NCBI RefSeq assembly: GCF_014212055.1
Contig: NZ_JACJVO010000027.1
Location: 83,646 to 147,645 of the forward strand
Direction: 5' to 3'
Source of the DNA: Cohnella zeiphila
GTDB taxonomy: Bacteria; Bacillota; Bacilli; Paenibacillales; Paenibacillaceae
Length of the DNA: 64,000 nt
Positions 15,917-24,484 of the stretch are shown one piece after another (the stretch's first letter is position 1; every line of letters starts with the position of its first letter). A model generated the notes under the pieces. That model saw nothing but the letters and a program-made list of their open reading frames with translations. It did no database searches and was not told the DNA's origin. Position numbers and translations under genes: made by a program.

Positions 15917-17143
15917 ATGGATCCGATCGCGCTGAAAGCCGAGTTCCCGATTCTCAGCCAGGAAGTAAACGGACATCCGCTCGTTTATCTGGACAACGCG
16001 GCGACTTCGCAGAAGCCGCGTTCCGTTATCGAAGCGGTCAAACGGTACTACGAATGGGATAACGCCAACGTTCACCGGGGCGTGCACACGCTCGGCTCTC
16101 GCGCTACGGACGCTTACGAAGGCGCGCGGGAGAAGGTTGCCCGCTTTCTGAATGCCGCCGCGTCCCGCGAGATCGTGTTCACGCGCGGAACGACGGCGGG
16201 ACTGAACCTCGTCGCGAACGGCTATGCCAGACAGGTGCTGCGGGAAGGCGACGAGATCGTCATTACTCCGGCGGAGCATCACAGCAACCTGATTCCCTGG
16301 CAGCAGGCGGCCAAAGCGACGGGCGCGGTTCTCAAATACGTGCCGCTGCAGCAGGATGGAACGGTCAGCGTGGAAGACGTAGAGCGGACGGTGACGGAGC
16401 GGACGAAGCTCGTGTCCATCGCTTACGTGTCCAATGTGCTCGGGACCGTCAATCCGATCGCGGAGATCGCGGCTATCGCCCGCCGCAACGGAGCGGTCAT
16501 GGTCGTGGACGGCGCGCAGAGCTCTCCGCACCTCAAGGTGGACGTCCGGGCTCTCGATGTCGATTTTTACGCATTCTCGGGCCACAAGATGTGCGGTCCG
16601 ACCGGGATCGGCGCCCTGTATGGAAAGGCTGCGCTACTGGAAAAGATGGAGCCGGTCGAATACGGCGGCGAGATGATCGATTTCGTCGATCTGTACGATT
16701 CGACTTGGAAGGAGATTCCCTGGAAGTTCGAAGGCGGGACGCCGATCATTGCCGGAGCCGTCGGCCTGGGAGCGGCGATCGACTTCCTCGCGAGCGTAGG
16801 CCTGGAGGAGATCGACCGGCACGGCCGGCAGCTCGCGGCTTACGCCATCGAACGGCTCTCCGCCATCGACGGCGTGTCGATCTACGGACCGCGCAATCGC
16901 GCCGGTCTCGTCACATTCAATCTTGGAGACGTCCATCCCCACGACGTGGCCACGGTGCTTGACAGCGAGGGCATCGCGATCCGCGCCGGGCATCATTGCT
17001 GTCAGCCGCTCATGCGTTGGCTGCAAGTGAGCGCGACGGCCAGGGCAAGCTTTTATCTGTACAACACCGAAGAAGACGTGGATCGGCTCGCCGACGCGCT
17101 GGTCAAGACAAAGGAGTTTTTCGGATATGAATCCGCTCGATGA
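15917..17143 (+). CDS. sufS: Cysteine desulfurase SufS
   Basis: 408 residues. A PLP enzyme that takes sulfur from cysteine and hands it to SufU. Visible residues: YLDNAATSQKP near 25, HHSN near 121, the PLP lysine K224 in SGHKMCGPTG, and the catalytic cysteine in RAGHHCCQPLM (C361 or C362). It starts immediately after the sufD stop and overlaps sufU by 17 bases, so the three genes are translationally linked. Confidence 0.97.
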   Translation: MDPIALKAEFPILSQEVNGHPLVYLDNAATSQKPRSVIEAVKRYYEWDNANVHRGVHTLGSRATDAYEGAREKVARFLNAAASREIVFTRGTTAGLNLVANGYARQVLREGDEIVITPAEHHSNLIPWQQAAKATGAVLKYVPLQQDGTVSVEDVERTVTERTKLVSIAYVSNVLGTVNPIAEIAAIARRNGAVMVVDGAQSSPHLKVDVRALDVDFYAFSGHKMCGPTGIGALYGKAALLEKMEPVEYGGEMIDFVDLYDSTWKEIPWKFEGGTPIIAGAVGLGAAIDFLASVGLEEIDRHGRQLAAYAIERLSAIDGVSIYGPRNRAGLVTFNLGDVHPHDVATVLDSEGIAIRAGHHCCQPLMRWLQVSATARASFYLYNTEEDVDRLADALVKTKEFFGYESAR

Positions 17144-17576
17144 CCTGTACCGCCGCGTTATTATGGACCATTATAAAAATCCGCGAAACCGCGGGACGAT
17201 GGACGACGAGTCCGTCACCGTCAACCTGAACAACCCGACGTGCGGCGATCGGATCAGCCTGCAGATGCAGATTGAAGACGGCGTCGTCAAGAACGCCCGA
17301 TTCACGGGCGAAGGCTGCTCGATCAGCATGTCTTCCGCTTCGATGATGACCGACGCGGTCAAGGGAAAGACGGCCGCCGAGGCGCTCGCCATGGCCGATA
17401 AGTTCTCCTCGATGATGAAGGGCGAGCAGGTGGAGTTCGACGAGTACGAAGACCTCGACGCCCTCTCCGGCGTGAACAAATTCCCGGCCCGCATCAAGTG
17501 CGCCACGCTGGCGTGGAACGCGCTGCGCAAGGGAGTCGAGCACGGGCAGGGACAGCACGAAGGGATCGAAGAATAA
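17127..17576 (+). CDS. sufU: Zn-dependent sulfurtransferase SufU
   Basis: 149 residues. SufU accepts persulfide from SufS through a zinc ligand swap. The zinc ligands are all present: C39 and D41 in NPTCGDRI, C64 in GEGCSISMSSASMM, and C near 128 in RIKCATLAWNAL. The 18-20 residue insertion between the second and third cysteines that distinguishes SufU from IscU is present. It begins inside the end of sufS. Confidence 0.96.
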   Translation: MNPLDDLYRRVIMDHYKNPRNRGTMDDESVTVNLNNPTCGDRISLQMQIEDGVVKNARFTGEGCSISMSSASMMTDAVKGKTAAEALAMADKFSSMMKGEQVEFDEYEDLDALSGVNKFPARIKCATLAWNALRKGVEHGQGQHEGIEE

Positions 17577-17609
17577 GAGTTACCATCATGATGAAGGAGG
17601 TACATCGCC

Positions 17610-19007
17610 ATGGCGAAGCAAATGCCCGAATTGGAAGAGTACAAATATGGGTTCCGGGACGAGCATAAAGCGATCTTCCAATCCGGCAAAGGATTGACGC
17701 CGGAGATCGTCCGCACGATCTCGGAGATGAAGGGCGAGCCGGAATGGATGCTGAAGTTCCGTCTGAAGTCGCTGGAGCAGTTCGAGAAGATGGCGCTGCC
17801 GCGTTGGGGCGGCAACCTGGACGAACTCGACTTCAACGACATTCAGTACTACGTCAAGCCTTCCGAGAAGCAAGGCAAGACGTGGGAGGAAGTGCCGGAG
17901 GAGATCAAGGCGACGTTCGACAAGCTCGGCATTCCGGAAGCGGAGCAGAAGTTCCTTGCCGGCGTATCCGCGCAGTACGAATCCGAAGTCGTTTATCACA
18001 ACATGCAGGAAGACCTGGAGAAGCAAGGCGTCATCTTCATGGATACCGACTCCGCGCTGCGTGAGCATCCGGAGATTTTCAAAGAACATTTCGGCACCGT
18101 CGTTCCGCCCGCGGACAATAAGTTCGCCGCGCTGAACAGCGCCGTCTGGTCCGGCGGCAGCTTCATTTACGTGCCGAAGGGCGTCAAATGCGAAATTCCG
18201 CTGCAGGCGTACTTCCGCATCAATTCGGAAAATATGGGCCAGTTCGAACGCACGCTGATCATCGCCGACGAAGGCAGCTTCGTGCACTACGTCGAAGGCT
18301 GCACGGCCCCGGTGTACAGCACGAATTCGCTGCACAGCGCGGTCGTCGAGATCATCGCCAAGAAGGGCGCGCGCGTCCGCTACACGACGATTCAGAACTG
18401 GGCGCCGAATATCTATAACCTCGTCACCAAGCGCGCCGTCGCCGAAGAGGACGCGACGATGGAATGGGTCGACGGCAACATCGGCTCCAAGCTGACGATG
18501 AAGTACCCGGCCGTCATCCTGAAGGGCCGCGGCGCGAAGGGCATGGTGCTCTCCATCGCCGTCGCCGGCAAAGGCCAGCATCAGGACGCAGGCGCGAAGA
18601 TGCTTCACCTGGCGCCGGACACGACGTCGACGATCGTGTCGAAGTCGATCTCGAAGCACGGCGGCAAAGTGACGTACCGCGGCATCGCCTCCTTCGGCCG
18701 CAACGCCGAAGGCGCGAAAGCGAACATCAAGTGCGACACGCTCATTCTCGATAACCAGTCGACGAGCGACACGATCCCGTACAACGAGATCATGAACGAC
18801 AACGTCACGCTGGAGCACGAAGCGACGGTATCCAAGGTGTCCGAGGATCAGCTGTTCTACCTGATGAGCCGCGGCCTGTCCGAAGCCGAAGCGACCCAGA
18901 TGATCGTCATGGGCTTCATCGAGCCGTTCACGAAGGAATTGCCGATGGAGTACGCCGTCGAGATGAATCGTCTCATCAAGTTCGAGATGGAAGGCAGCAT
19001 CGGGTAA
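17610..19007 (+). CDS. sufB: Fe-S assembly scaffold protein SufB
   Basis: 465 residues, standard SufB length. Conserved segments: EYKYGFRDEHKAIFQSGKGL at the N-terminus, WSGGSFIYVPKGVKCEIPLQ near 170, FVHYVEGCTAPVYSTNSLHS near 230 with the cluster-linked Cys, and the C-terminal LEHEATVSKVSEDQLFYLMS with the conserved Glu/His. AGGAGG precedes ATG. It is the last gene of the operon and is followed by a terminator. Confidence 0.97.
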   Translation: MAKQMPELEEYKYGFRDEHKAIFQSGKGLTPEIVRTISEMKGEPEWMLKFRLKSLEQFEKMALPRWGGNLDELDFNDIQYYVKPSEKQGKTWEEVPEEIKATFDKLGIPEAEQKFLAGVSAQYESEVVYHNMQEDLEKQGVIFMDTDSALREHPEIFKEHFGTVVPPADNKFAALNSAVWSGGSFIYVPKGVKCEIPLQAYFRINSENMGQFERTLIIADEGSFVHYVEGCTAPVYSTNSLHSAVVEIIAKKGARVRYTTIQNWAPNIYNLVTKRAVAEEDATMEWVDGNIGSKLTMKYPAVILKGRGAKGMVLSIAVAGKGQHQDAGAKMLHLAPDTTSTIVSKSISKHGGKVTYRGIASFGRNAEGAKANIKCDTLILDNQSTSDTIPYNEIMNDNVTLEHEATVSKVSEDQLFYLMSRGLSEAEATQMIVMGFIEPFTKELPMEYAVEMNRLIKFEMEGSIG

Positions 19008-19020
19008 GCCGGAAATATAG

Positions 19021-19084
19021 AAAATACGTGTTCGAGTTGACTGGACGTTCATGCGTCCTGGCTGCTCGGGCACGTATTTTTTTT
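19021..19084 (+). terminator. Terminator of the suf operon
   Basis: AAAATACGTG and CACGTATTTT close a long hairpin that also contains GGACG/CGTCC and TTCGAG/CTCGGG pairings, followed by T8. Confidence 0.8.
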
Positions 19085-19218
19085 GGCTCGGTTGCGGTTT
19101 CGTTAGCCTTTCGTATCTGAGGAAAGAATGGATTTGCTTCGTTCTCCTGTCCTTTGTCCAAGCCATCGTCTCATTGCCGCATAAAGTATTGCATCTCGCA
19201 AGGAATTGAGGTGAAAAA

Positions 19219-19662
19219 ATGGCGATTATTCAAACAGTGCTCAACTATAACCGCGCTCAGTTGTCCAACTTCGCGGACTCTTCCTCCATTCTGATCGGCA
19301 CCGCTAATGTCCTGCTTGCCGAATTCGGCTTGTTTGAACCGGCCGGGACGCAATTCATCCAACTGCAAACGACGGTAGGGTGGAACGTAACGGACGTCTC
19401 TCCGGTACCGCCCGATCAGACGCTCCTGCAGCTCACTATTTTCCGAGACGGCGTGCCCATCGCTTCTGCGGAACAGGAGTCGATCTCAAACGAAGAAGAC
19501 ACGCCGTTGGAAAATCTGGCCAGTTTCCAGACGATCATTAGAAGTACGACCGTCGGCCATCATGTCTATCAATTGTTCGCGTTAAATGAACAACCGGAAC
19601 AAGGCACCATCACGGTCACCGGACCGGTCAGCATCTCGGCCATGGCTATCGGAACTCCTTGA
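19219..19662 (+). CDS. Unknown beta-rich protein, 147 aa
   Basis: The protein begins MAIIQTVLNYNRAQLSNFAD, has no signal peptide, no cysteine and no membrane helix. It is made of alternating strands (TQFIQLQTTVGWNVTDVS, QLTIFRDGVPIASAEQE, VYQLFALNE) ending GPVSISAMAIGTP. This profile resembles jelly-roll domains found at the tips of exosporium or coat filaments, but that is only an impression. AGGAATTGAGGTG precedes ATG. It stands alone between the suf terminator and the convergent L,D-transpeptidase. Confidence 0.6.
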   Translation: MAIIQTVLNYNRAQLSNFADSSSILIGTANVLLAEFGLFEPAGTQFIQLQTTVGWNVTDVSPVPPDQTLLQLTIFRDGVPIASAEQESISNEEDTPLENLASFQTIIRSTTVGHHVYQLFALNEQPEQGTITVTGPVSISAMAIGTP

Positions 19663-19757
19663 TGGGGCTTCCTTCTCAATGGCGTCGATCCCTATGGATG
19701 GACAACCTTTCCATCTTCTCGCCGGGTCTTCGGATTCGGCGATTCTATTTTGCGGCA

Positions 19758-20096
19758 TTAAGGTCTAATCGTTACCCGAGTGCCGATAGGCACCAGGGAA
19801 GATAGCGCGAGCACGTCTTCGTTGTACATGCGAATGCATCCATGAGAGACGAGCTTGCCGATCGACGAAGGATCGTTCGTGCCATGGATGCCGTAATGGG
19901 GCTTCGACAGGCCCATCCACAGGACTCCGAACGGACCGCCGGGATTCGCTTGTTTATTAATGATCCGATATTCGCCCGTCGGCGTTCTCGTGACCATTCT
20001 TCCGATTCCTACGGGAAACGAGCGAACGACGGTGTCCCCGTCCAACAAGATGAGCTGACGATCGGACAGATCGACGATAATTCGGTAATCCGGCAT
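19758..20096 (-). CDS. L,D-transpeptidase, YkuD domain only
   Basis: 112 residues from the ATG at 20096, preferred because AAAGGAG precedes it. It is almost only the YkuD catalytic domain: DYRIIVDLSDRQLILLDGD at the start, TPTGEYRI near 38, HGTND at 71-75 and the active site SHGCIRM (H85, C87, R89). The family cross-links peptidoglycan stem peptides (3-3 bonds). There is no signal peptide or LysM domain, unlike typical secreted members, as is also seen in short spore-former versions. It is divergent from an NlpC/P60 cell-wall hydrolase. Confidence 0.88.
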   Translation of the reverse strand: MPDYRIIVDLSDRQLILLDGDTVVRSFPVGIGRMVTRTPTGEYRIINKQANPGGPFGVLWMGLSKPHYGIHGTNDPSSIGKLVSHGCIRMYNEDVLALSSLVPIGTRVTIRP

Positions 20097-20208
20097 ACCG
20101 ACCAACTCCTTTGGATCATGGTATGCGTACGGTAAAGAATGGAGACGGCATCTCCGCGCCGAAGGACTTGATGCGGAAAGAACCGGCATAAACGGAGAGG
20201 AACTGAAC

Positions 20209-21228
20209 ATGCTAACGGGAGTGCGAATCCATAAGCGGAGGCGATATTTCCCAATGGGCCATCAAGCATTCCTCGTCCGGACGGTTGCGGCGGCAGCGGC
20301 GGTGGCGCTGGCCGTCTCCCTCGCCGGGTGCGTGCGCAATCCAGGCGACACGAGGGGAGATCTGAGCAAATACTCCGCTCCGGTCAAGATTAAATCGAAA
20401 AGCGAGACGATGCTGGAGGAGAGAGGCGCTTCCAGCTCCGTTCCAATCGTACAAATTCATCGCTCGGATTACGTTGCCGCCGGCGACGTGGCGAGAGCGA
20501 TCGGCCTTCACGGCCAGTGGCTGAAGGATGGGGCGTACGGCATCGGCTCGGAGGATCCGGAGTGGACTTTCCGTACGGGCGAAAGCGAAGTCCGGCTGGG
20601 GGCAAAAGCGGAGCGAATGCCGGCGCCCGCGGTCAAGATGAGCAACCGTCTCTATATTCCGGCCGCCGCGTTGTCCGCTTTGTTCGGTCGAGTGGCGACT
20701 TTCGGACATGAGGGAAGCCGAATCGCGTTCTATCCGCAGCCGGCGAAGGTAAGATCGGAAGCCGCGAAGCTTCCGTTCTCCGATGCCAAGCAGAACGGGA
20801 ATATTCGCTCCCTGTCCGCAGGAGGATCCAAGTACGATTCCTTGATCGACGATGCCAAAAAATTTCTGGGCGTCCGATATGATTTCGGGACCGGCAATTA
20901 CGCGGATACGGGGACATTCGATTGTTCCTCGTTCGTGCAGTATTTGTTCGGGCACTACGGCGTCAACCTGCCGCGCACGGCCCGGGAGCAGGGGCAGGAG
21001 GGAACGGCCGTATCCCGGGATTCGCTGCAAACCGGCGATCTCTTGTTCTTCTCCGTGCCCGGCCGCTTTAAAAGCGACAGCACCCCCGGCCATGTCGGCA
21101 TCTATATGGGGAACGGAAGCATGATCCACTCCAGTCCTCAGCCGAACGACGGCGTACAGATCAGCGACATCAACTCCAGTTACTGGCAGGACCACTTCTT
21201 GTTCGCGAAGCGGATTCCGTTGCCGTAA
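20209..21228 (+). CDS. NlpC/P60 lipoprotein endopeptidase with a CuAO_N1-like stalk domain
   Basis: 339 residues. A basic start and hydrophobic helix end in the lipobox LAGC near residue 41, so it should be lipid-anchored outside the membrane. Residues 75-185 (VPIVQIHRSDYVAAGDVARA and RLYIPAAALSALFG) look like the copper-amine-oxidase N-terminal repeat used as a wall- or ligand-binding module. Residues 210-335 are NlpC/P60: catalytic Cys in GTFDCSSFVQYLFG, His in TPGHVGIYMGNG, third residue in SMIHSSP. It probably cuts gamma-D-Glu-mDAP bonds. A second possible start (ATG 20254) also has a GGAGG site. Confidence 0.9.
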   Translation: MLTGVRIHKRRRYFPMGHQAFLVRTVAAAAAVALAVSLAGCVRNPGDTRGDLSKYSAPVKIKSKSETMLEERGASSSVPIVQIHRSDYVAAGDVARAIGLHGQWLKDGAYGIGSEDPEWTFRTGESEVRLGAKAERMPAPAVKMSNRLYIPAAALSALFGRVATFGHEGSRIAFYPQPAKVRSEAAKLPFSDAKQNGNIRSLSAGGSKYDSLIDDAKKFLGVRYDFGTGNYADTGTFDCSSFVQYLFGHYGVNLPRTAREQGQEGTAVSRDSLQTGDLLFFSVPGRFKSDSTPGHVGIYMGNGSMIHSSPQPNDGVQISDINSSYWQDHFLFAKRIPLP

Positions 21229-21257
21229 CGGATCACAGTCGTTTCTCCAATCATGAT

Positions 21258-21294
21258 AAAGGCCGCCGCAAAACGTCGCAGGCGGCCTTGCTTC
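21258..21294. terminator. Bidirectional hairpin between convergent genes
   Basis: AAGGCCGCC pairs with GGCGGCCTT over a 13-base loop. T tracts on both sides are short. Confidence 0.6.
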
Positions 21295-21297
21295 TCG

Positions 21298-22434
21298 TCA
21301 GGACAGGGAAACCTGAACGATCTCCAGATCGGGTTCCACCGATAGGTCGAGAAACCGGTCTTTGGCGACCTGAACGAGCGGGTGGAACGGGTCGGTCGGG
21401 TGATTCAGGACGACGGTGCCGCTCTCGCCGTTGGTCAGTTTCACTTTCTTGCCAATGAGGTTCGGCAGCATGTGAAAGACGAAAGTCTGGACCATGAGCG
21501 GATCCAGTTCCTGGAATCCCATCCGGTAAAGCTCCTTGAGCACGGACAGCTGATCCTTCTTCTCCTTGTAGACGCGTGTCGAAATCATGGCGCTGTAAAC
21601 GTCCGCAACCGCAACGACCTTCGCGATCGGATGGATCTGGCTGCCCGACAGGCCGCTCGGATATCCGTGCCCGTCGGTCCGTTCGTGATGCTGGCGCGCG
21701 GCCTCGGCCACTTCGTCTTCGAAGCCCGAGGCGCGCAAAATTTCGTAACCGTATGACGGATGGTTGCGGATCTCCGCAAACTCCTCGTCGGTCAGCTTGC
21801 CGGGCTTGTTCAGAATATCGCCCGGTATCCGGCACTTGCCGATATCGTGAAGGAAGCCTGCCTTGCCGGCCATCTGCGTGGCCGCCTCCGACCAGCCGAG
21901 CCACTTGGCCAAATAGTAGCAAAGCATGCCGACCTGTACGGAATGTTGGTAGGTATAATCGTCCTGGTTATTCAGCATGAGAAGCAGGGAGACGACGTCG
22001 CGCTCTTCCCGGAAGTTGTTCATCAGCGGCCGAAAACTCTCGTTGACGTCGCTCTCGTTCACTTGCCCTTCTTCCATCGCCTGGCGGAAGAGCTGTTCGA
22101 ATCCGGCGACCGCATCCTCGAAGGAAGCGAGAAGCTCTTCGGAGGCTCGGAATGCAGGCGCATCGTCCTCATTAGGCTCGGGAACGCTTTCAAGAAAAGC
22201 GGCGCTCGATCTCTGTTCGATCTCCACGTAATCGATATGATGCTGGAAGAGACGGGACAGATCGCGGTCCTGCAGAACCGTCCCCTTGCTCAGCACATGG
22301 AGTCCGTAGGAATTGAAAATATCTTCGGCAAGCCGATCTCCGCTTTGGAGATCGAAGATTCGGATCCTCATGCTCTTAAGCTCCTTTGGACCTTTCGTGG
22401 AATTGTCCGGAAATTCGGTAAAATTCGCCATCAT
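21298..22434 (-). CDS. HD-GYP domain cyclic-di-GMP phosphodiesterase
   Basis: 378 residues, no membrane helix. The N-terminal part (to about 130) is a DUF3391-like region starting MRIRIFDLQSGDRLAEDIF. The HD-GYP domain follows: YQHSVQVGMLCYYLAKWLGW near 165, HD motif GFLHDIGKCRIPGDIL near 205, and HHERTDGHGYPSGLSG near 260. The C-terminus (GKKVKLTNGESGTVVLNHPT) forms a small beta domain also seen in related proteins. Metal-binding His and Asp residues are intact, so it should hydrolyse c-di-GMP or a related dinucleotide. A second HD-GYP protein is encoded about 5 kb away. Confidence 0.92.
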   Translation of the reverse strand: MMANFTEFPDNSTKGPKELKSMRIRIFDLQSGDRLAEDIFNSYGLHVLSKGTVLQDRDLSRLFQHHIDYVEIEQRSSAAFLESVPEPNEDDAPAFRASEELLASFEDAVAGFEQLFRQAMEEGQVNESDVNESFRPLMNNFREERDVVSLLLMLNNQDDYTYQHSVQVGMLCYYLAKWLGWSEAATQMAGKAGFLHDIGKCRIPGDILNKPGKLTDEEFAEIRNHPSYGYEILRASGFEDEVAEAARQHHERTDGHGYPSGLSGSQIHPIAKVVAVADVYSAMISTRVYKEKKDQLSVLKELYRMGFQELDPLMVQTFVFHMLPNLIGKKVKLTNGESGTVVLNHPTDPFHPLVQVAKDRFLDLSVEPDLEIVQVSLS

Positions 22435-22498
22435 TTGCTACTCCTATGCTACCAAATGAAGGGAACTGTTTGCAACAGGAATCCGCGAGAATCCAAGG

Positions 22499-23233
22499 CT
22501 ATTCCGCCAGCGGATTCCATGCCTCGCCCGACTGGTATCCTTTCCAGACGGAGCCGTCCTCGTACACTTCTTTCTTCCAGATCGGAACGGTCCGTTTCAA
22601 TTCCTCGATGGCAAACCGGCTGGCATCGTAGCTGTCCGAACGATGCGGCGAGGAGACGGCGATCAGGACGCTGGCTTCGCCGATCCCGACCGGTCCGATC
22701 CGATGGTGGATGGAGCAGAGCGTGCCGGGCCACCGGCTTGCGATTTGTTCTCCGATCTCCCGCAGGCTGCGGAGGGCCATGGGGACGTAAGCTTCGTATT
22801 CAAGCAGCACCGTTCGCGAGCCTTGCGTCCACTCGCGGGTCGTTCCGACGAAGAGCAGGGCCGCGCCGTGGTCCGGATGGGCTACCTGTTCCAGCACGCC
22901 GTCGGTTCGGAGCGGTTCCTCGAGGATTGCGTACCGCTCCGGACGCTCGGCGGAATGTCCGGAGGAGGGCGGCGTGTCCTGTCCGCCGGATACGGGGGGG
23001 AGCAGGGCCAGTTCGTCGTCCCGGGATACGATGGCGTCGTCGGGGGCGAAGCTTTGGTTGCATGCCAGAAAGGACACGTTCAACAGGGCGGCATGTTCGG
23101 GAAAACGCTCGGCCAGCCTGCGTTTGATTTCTCCGGCTTGGAGCTCCTCCTCGGCGAAGTCAAGGTGCAGCAAGCGGGCGTTCAGTCGTTCCGCCAAGCC
23201 GGCGAACAGCGTAATCTGCCATGTATTTTCCAT
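22499..23233 (-). CDS. MoaD-MoaE fusion: both molybdopterin synthase subunits in one chain
   Basis: 244 residues. Residues 1-82 are MoaD-like (ITLFAGLAERLN, LLNVSFLACNQSF) and end in the classic tail DDELALLPPVSGG. Normal MoaD stops at this double glycine, which carries the thiocarboxylate. Here the chain continues through a Pro/Ser linker into a full MoaE domain (about 100-235) with HRIGPVGIGEASVLIAV, YDASRFAIEELKRTVPIWKK and a final WNPLAE. The catalytic lysines of MoaE are kept. By analogy with mycobacterial MoaX, cleavage after GG should be needed for activity. It is divergent from moaA; both may be regulated together. Confidence 0.92.
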   Translation of the reverse strand: MENTWQITLFAGLAERLNARLLHLDFAEEELQAGEIKRRLAERFPEHAALLNVSFLACNQSFAPDDAIVSRDDELALLPPVSGGQDTPPSSGHSAERPERYAILEEPLRTDGVLEQVAHPDHGAALLFVGTTREWTQGSRTVLLEYEAYVPMALRSLREIGEQIASRWPGTLCSIHHRIGPVGIGEASVLIAVSSPHRSDSYDASRFAIEELKRTVPIWKKEVYEDGSVWKGYQSGEAWNPLAE

Positions 23234-23262
23234 TAGATGTACTCTTTCCTTCCATTAATGTA

Positions 23263-23319
23263 CGATATTCTTTTTTCAAGAATACCATATCGACGGCGAA
23301 AATGTTATGCTAATAGCAT
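23263..23319. promoter_or_regulatory. Palindromes between the MoaD-MoaE gene and moaA
   Basis: Two inverted repeats lie in the 120-base divergent gap. One is CGATATTCTT paired with AAGAATA..ATATCG (23263-23292). The other is ATGCTA-A-TAGCAT (23307-23319), overlapping a possible -10 TATGCT of moaA. They could be operators for a molybdenum-cofactor or oxygen-responsive regulator. Confidence 0.4.
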
Positions 23320-23353
23320 CTATGGAGGCTTCTGAAGGCAAGGAGGGACACGG

Positions 23354-24358
23354 ATGACGGAGCTGATCGACAGATTCGGCCGCAAGCATACGTATTTGCG
23401 AATTTCGGTGACGGACCGCTGCAATTTGCGGTGCCTTTATTGCATGCCGGAAGAAGGCATGACATTCATGGAGCAGGAACGGCTGCTGACGTTCGGCGAG
23501 ATCGAACGGGTTGTCGAAGCGGCGGCGGCGCGGGGCATTTCCAAGCTGCGAATTACCGGCGGCGAGCCTCTCGTCCGTCCGAACCTCGACGAATTGATCG
23601 AACGGCTGGCCGCCATTCCCGGCATCCGGGAAATCGCGCTGACGACGAACGGCCTACTGCTGGAAAAGCAGGCGAAAAGGCTCAAGGAAGCCGGTCTGAC
23701 CCGGGTCAACATCAGCCTGGATACGCTGGATCCGGCGAGGTTCCGTTTTATCGCCAGACGCGGTCACCTGGATCGGGTGCTGGACGGAATCCGGGCGGCT
23801 GCCGAAGCGGGGCTCGCTCCGATCAAGCTGAATTGCGTCCTGCTCAAAGGAATCAACGAGGACGAGATCGAATCCTTTCTGAGGATGACCTTGGAGCAGC
23901 CGCTGCACGTCCGTTTTATCGAATACATGCCGATCGGCCACGATGACGCGGGATGGCGCTCGCACTATTTGCCGCTCGCCCGCGTTCTGGAAACGGCCGA
24001 AGCGGCGGGCTTCGGGCTGGAGCTGGGAGAAGACGCGCCGGCCGGCAGCGGGCCGTCGGAGAACTGGCGCATTCGCGGCGCTGCCGGCACGTTCGGATTG
24101 ATTCATCCGATCAGCGAGCATTTCTGCCAAAGCTGCAATCGGCTGAGATTGACGGCGGACGGCCATATCAAGCCATGCCTGTATTGGATGGACGAATTGA
24201 ACGTCCGGGCCGCGCTCGGTTCCCGGGAGGAGCTGGACGCGCTCCTGGACCGGGCGATGGCGATCAAGCCGGAGAACCACGAGATGGCGGCCCTGCTCGC
24301 GGGCGAGACGCTATCCCGCGCGCCGACGGAGCGGAGAATGTCGCAGATCGGCGGCTGA
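23354..24358 (+). CDS. moaA: GTP 3',8-cyclase MoaA
   Basis: 334 residues, complete. A radical SAM enzyme for the first step of molybdenum cofactor synthesis. The N-terminal cluster motif is C23-x3-C27-x2-C30 (CNLRCLYC). LRITGGEPLVRPNL follows near residue 67. The C-terminal second cluster has cysteines in EHFCQSCNRLRLTADGHIKP and PCLYW (about 258, 261, 275). The chain ends in Gly-Gly, which is needed for MoaA activity. AAGGAGGGA precedes ATG. Only moaA and the MoaD-MoaE gene are here; moaC, moaB, moeA and modABC must be elsewhere. Confidence 0.97.
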   Translation: MTELIDRFGRKHTYLRISVTDRCNLRCLYCMPEEGMTFMEQERLLTFGEIERVVEAAAARGISKLRITGGEPLVRPNLDELIERLAAIPGIREIALTTNGLLLEKQAKRLKEAGLTRVNISLDTLDPARFRFIARRGHLDRVLDGIRAAAEAGLAPIKLNCVLLKGINEDEIESFLRMTLEQPLHVRFIEYMPIGHDDAGWRSHYLPLARVLETAEAAGFGLELGEDAPAGSGPSENWRIRGAAGTFGLIHPISEHFCQSCNRLRLTADGHIKPCLYWMDELNVRAALGSREELDALLDRAMAIKPENHEMAALLAGETLSRAPTERRMSQIGG

Positions 24359-24402
24359 CGCGCCGGTTGGCGTGCAGGTTGCGCAGCCCGGATCAATCAT
24401 GT

Positions 24403-24414
24403 TACGTTAACGTA
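24403..24414. promoter_or_regulatory. Perfect 12-base palindrome between moaA and yunD
   Basis: TACGTTAACGTA is fully self-complementary and lies 70 bases before the yunD-like gene. It may be an operator; no promoter boxes are obvious next to it. Confidence 0.35.
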
Positions 24415-24484
24415 GGATCCGGAAGGGGTTGGCCCCGAAGGCCGGTGAACAACAGGCGCCAAGTGCGGGCGGCGGGAGGGTGCC

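Noticed and set aside
14894..16585. A very long open frame opposite sufD and sufS
   Set aside because: It is fully antisense to well-identified genes and shows no domain or ribosome binding site; long empty frames are expected in GC-rich coding DNA.
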